A stretch of DNA of 64,000 nt from Sva-07 sp963698435 (GTDB taxonomy: Bacteria > Actinomycetota > Acidimicrobiia > Acidimicrobiales > Ilumatobacteraceae), in NCBI GenBank assembly GCA_963698435.1, contig CAVOQV010000018.1, positions 1 to 64,000 of the forward strand. Reading direction: 5' to 3'. This document shows positions 61,724-64,000 of the stretch, one piece after another; the stretch's first letter is position 1; every line of letters begins with the position of its first letter. The position numbers were made by a program, and so were the translations under genes. The notes beneath the pieces are model-generated. The model ran no database searches, was not told where the DNA came from, and saw only the letters and a list, made by a program, of their open reading frames with translations.

Positions 61724-64000
61724 ATGAGCGCAACCAGCGTCGAGACAGCCGTGCCGGATCGGGCCCAGGTGGTGATCATCGGTGGCGGGGTGATCGGTGC
61801 CAGCGTGGCCTATCACCTCGCCAAGCTCGGCTGGACCGACGTCGTGCTGCTGGAGCGCGACCAGCTCACGTCGGGTACGACCTGGCACGCGGCCGGTCTG
61901 ATCGTGTCGGGTGGCATGACCACCGAGACGCTGGCGTGGATGACCAAATACTCGACCGACCTGTACGCCGTGTTGGAGGACGAGACCGGGCAGTCCACCG
62001 GCTTCAAGCCCGTCGGCTACCTGCAGACGGCGAGCAACCCGGATCGGATGCACAAGTTGCGGCGGGAGGCCGATTTCCTCCGGCTCATGGGGATCGAGCG
62101 CGAGGAGGTCTCCGCGAGCGAAGTCGCCGGGCTGTGGCCCCACATCGATCCCAGCGGTGTGATCGGCGGGTTCTTCACGGCGAGCGAGGGACGTGCGGAC
62201 CCGTACAACGTGGCGATGTCGCTGGCGGCCGGCGCGCGGGCGCGCGGCGTCCGCATCGTGCAGGGGGCGCCCGTCACCGGGATCGAACGAGACGCCGGAC
62301 GGGTGACGGGCGTCGTCACCGAACGGGGCACGATCGAAGCGGAGTACGTCGTCAACTGTGCCGGGATGTGGGCGCGCCAGGTCGGCGCGATGGCAGGTGT
62401 CTCGGTGCCGCTCCAGGCGATCGAGCACGCCTACCTGATCACCGAGCCGTTCGACGGTGTCTCGCCCGACCTTCCGATCTTCGAGGATCCCGACCGCTTC
62501 GCGTACTACCGCGAGGAGACCGGTGGCCTGATGGTCGGGCTCTTCGAGCCGGTCGCAGCGCCGTGGTCGACCGACCGGATCCCCGACGACTTCAGCTTCG
62601 GTGAGATCCCGTCGAACTGGGATCGGCTCGCCCCGTTTCTCGAGTATGCGATGGAGATCCTGCCGGGCCTCGCCGACGTCGGTGTCCGCAAGCTCTTCAC
62701 CGGTCCGGAGAGTTTCACGCCGGACAACGGGTTCCTGATGGGTGAGGCGCCCGAACTCGAGGGGTTCTTCGTGGCGGCCGGCTTCAACTCGCTCGGGATC
62801 CTCACCGGCGGCGGAGCGGGTTCGATCATGGCGAGTTGGATCGTGGACGGCGAGCCGCCGGTCGACGTGACCGGCGTCGACATCGCGCGGCTCCAGCGTT
62901 GGCAGACGAACCGCTCGTATCTCACCGAGCGGAGCGTCGAGCTGCTGGGCCGACTCCACTCGACGGGCTCGTGGCCGTACTCCCAGCCGAGCACGGCGCG
63001 TGGTGTCCGTCGGTCACCGCTCCACGACCGACTGGTGGCGGCGGGTGCCCGGTTCGCCGAGTCGTCCGGGTGGGAGAACGCATCGTACTTCGCGCCGATC
63101 GACGCCGAGATCGAGTTCCGGTACACCTATGGCCGCCCCGATTGGTACGGGTACCACGCTGCCGAACATCACTCGGTACGGGACGCGGTGGGCCTGTTCG
63201 ACATGTCGGCGATGTCGAAGTTCCTCGTGCAGGGACCCGACGCCGAGTCGGTGCTGAACCGGTTGTCGGGCAACGACGTCGCGGTGCCGGTGGGTCGCTG
63301 CGTGTACACCCAGTGGATGAACCAGCGCGGCGGGGTGATGGCTGACGTGACGATCACCCGCCTGGCCGACGATCGGTTCCAGGTGGTCGCGGCGGAGGCA
63401 TTCCACCGGCGGGTCGAATCGATGCTGGTTCGTGCCATCGGCGACGGCTCGAGTGCCCACGTCACCGACGTCACGTCGGGCCTGGCACTTCTCAGCGTGC
63501 AGGGTCCCAACTCGCGGGATCTGCTCGGCGAGCTGACGACGGCCGACTTGTCGAACGCTGCGTTCCCGTACCTGACGGCGCAGGAGATCGACCTCGATCA
63601 CGCGAGGGCGCTCGCCGTCCGGATGAGTTTCGTGGGTGAGCTGGGGTGGGAGCTGTTCGTACCGACCGAGTTCTCCGCCGGCGTGTACGACCGGGTCATG
63701 GCGATCGGCGCTGCGCACGGCCTCGCCCATGCCGGCATGGCCACCCTCGAGAGCACCCGCACCGAGGCCGGCCGGCTCGACTACGGGCTCGACATGGAGA
63801 ACTCCGATTCTCCGCTCGAGGCCGGGTTGAAGTTCGCGGTCGACTTCGACAAGCCGGGCGGTTTCGTCGGTCGGGAGGCCTTGCTGGCCCAGTACGAGCA
63901 GCGGCCGTACCGCAACCGGTTGGTGCAGTTCCTGCTCGACGACCCCGAACCCCTGCTCCACGGTGAGGAGCCGATCCTGCTCGATGGCGTCCCCGTCGGG
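61724..64000 (+). CDS. FAD-dependent dehydrogenase with GcvT domains (dimethylglycine/sarcosine dehydrogenase-like), 3' end outside window
   Basis: At least 759 residues, open to the window edge. FAD motif VVIIGGGVIGASVAYHLAKL (residues 16-35), covalent-FAD-type His in SGTTWHAAGLIVSG, FAD central region to PDNGFLMGEAPELEGFFVAA then GFNSLGILTGGGAGSIMASW, then GcvT N-terminal domain (DMSAMSKFLVQGPDAESVLN, YTQWMNQRGGVMADVTITRL, LLSVQGPNSRDLL) and the start of the GcvT C-terminal barrel (EPLLHGEEPILLDGVPVG). Demethylates N-methylglycines and passes the one-carbon unit to tetrahydrofolate. ATG 61724 chosen. Confidence 0.93.
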   Translation, partial: MSATSVETAVPDRAQVVIIGGGVIGASVAYHLAKLGWTDVVLLERDQLTSGTTWHAAGLIVSGGMTTETLAWMTKYSTDLYAVLEDETGQSTGFKPVGYLQTASNPDRMHKLRREADFLRLMGIEREEVSASEVAGLWPHIDPSGVIGGFFTASEGRADPYNVAMSLAAGARARGVRIVQGAPVTGIERDAGRVTGVVTERGTIEAEYVVNCAGMWARQVGAMAGVSVPLQAIEHAYLITEPFDGVSPDLPIFEDPDRFAYYREETGGLMVGLFEPVAAPWSTDRIPDDFSFGEIPSNWDRLAPFLEYAMEILPGLADVGVRKLFTGPESFTPDNGFLMGEAPELEGFFVAAGFNSLGILTGGGAGSIMASWIVDGEPPVDVTGVDIARLQRWQTNRSYLTERSVELLGRLHSTGSWPYSQPSTARGVRRSPLHDRLVAAGARFAESSGWENASYFAPIDAEIEFRYTYGRPDWYGYHAAEHHSVRDAVGLFDMSAMSKFLVQGPDAESVLNRLSGNDVAVPVGRCVYTQWMNQRGGVMADVTITRLADDRFQVVAAEAFHRRVESMLVRAIGDGSSAHVTDVTSGLALLSVQGPNSRDLLGELTTADLSNAAFPYLTAQEIDLDHARALAVRMSFVGELGWELFVPTEFSAGVYDRVMAIGAAHGLAHAGMATLESTRTEAGRLDYGLDMENSDSPLEAGLKFAVDFDKPGGFVGREALLAQYEQRPYRNRLVQFLLDDPEPLLHGEEPILLDGVPVG

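Overview
High-GC actinobacterial DNA (roughly 70% G+C). F420/flavin-type oxidoreductases (PPOX class, DDN class, LLM class), SCO6745-like and TIGR03086-type proteins, a RecQ-phosphoribosyltransferase fusion and GTG/TTG starts fit Actinomycetota. My best guess is an Acidimicrobiia member close to Ilumatobacter; this is inferred from gene content, with no marker gene to prove it. I see no tRNA, rRNA, CRISPR array, intact insertion sequence or prophage.

Layout. 1-11 kb is an accessory region: one VapC and two MazF toxin-antitoxin loci, a frameshifted sarcosine-oxidase-like gene beside a DUF2804 gene, a DUF4143 ATPase stub, a truncated GIY-YIG gene, a PD-(D/E)XK nuclease, and a flavin monooxygenase plus LuxR regulator with many frameshifts. 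11-19 kb holds housekeeping-style enzymes (PPOX, metallophosphoesterase, O-methyltransferase, amidohydrolase, macrodomain, LLM oxidoreductase), a lipoprotein and an XRE/nucleotidyltransferase pair behind a clear palindromic operator. 19.2-24.3 kb is an ABC-FtsX-sensor kinase-response regulator operon. 24.3-36.6 kb mixes a PIG-L deacetylase, F420-type nitroreductase, SCO6745 and DUF4188 proteins, a cobalt-type nitrile hydratase operon, two lipoproteins, and an SDR/serine hydrolase/SDR cluster. 36.7-40.1 kb is a NarL-type two-component system flanked by two Ser/Thr/Pro- and Asp-rich exported or membrane proteins. 40.2-48 kb has a phosphatase, a SARP/NB-ARC regulator, a VOC protein, a CPA2 antiporter and a small protein with twelve regularly spaced cysteines. 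48.2-53 kb has SHOCT, RecQ-PRTase and DprA-like genes, then an ArsR-permease-thioredoxin operon. 53-61.7 kb holds membrane proteins, a second FtsX/ABC exporter and an LOR-fold protein. The window ends inside a dimethylglycine/sarcosine dehydrogenase-like gene.

At least twenty genes or sites need a one-base frame change to restore an otherwise well-conserved protein. They are concentrated in the first 11 kb but also hit core-looking genes (ABC ATPase, nitrile hydratase, SDR). Some may be real decay, but many look like uncorrected indels, so 'pseudogene' calls here should be read as 'frame broken in this sequence'.

Most interesting for follow-up: the 12-cysteine repeat protein at 46.9 kb, the duplicated CDExEHAxDPxC protein linked to a two-component system at 36.7 kb, the RecQ-PRTase/DprA pair at 48.4 kb, the XRE/nucleotidyltransferase operator at 18.2 kb, and a family of dispersed palindromes.
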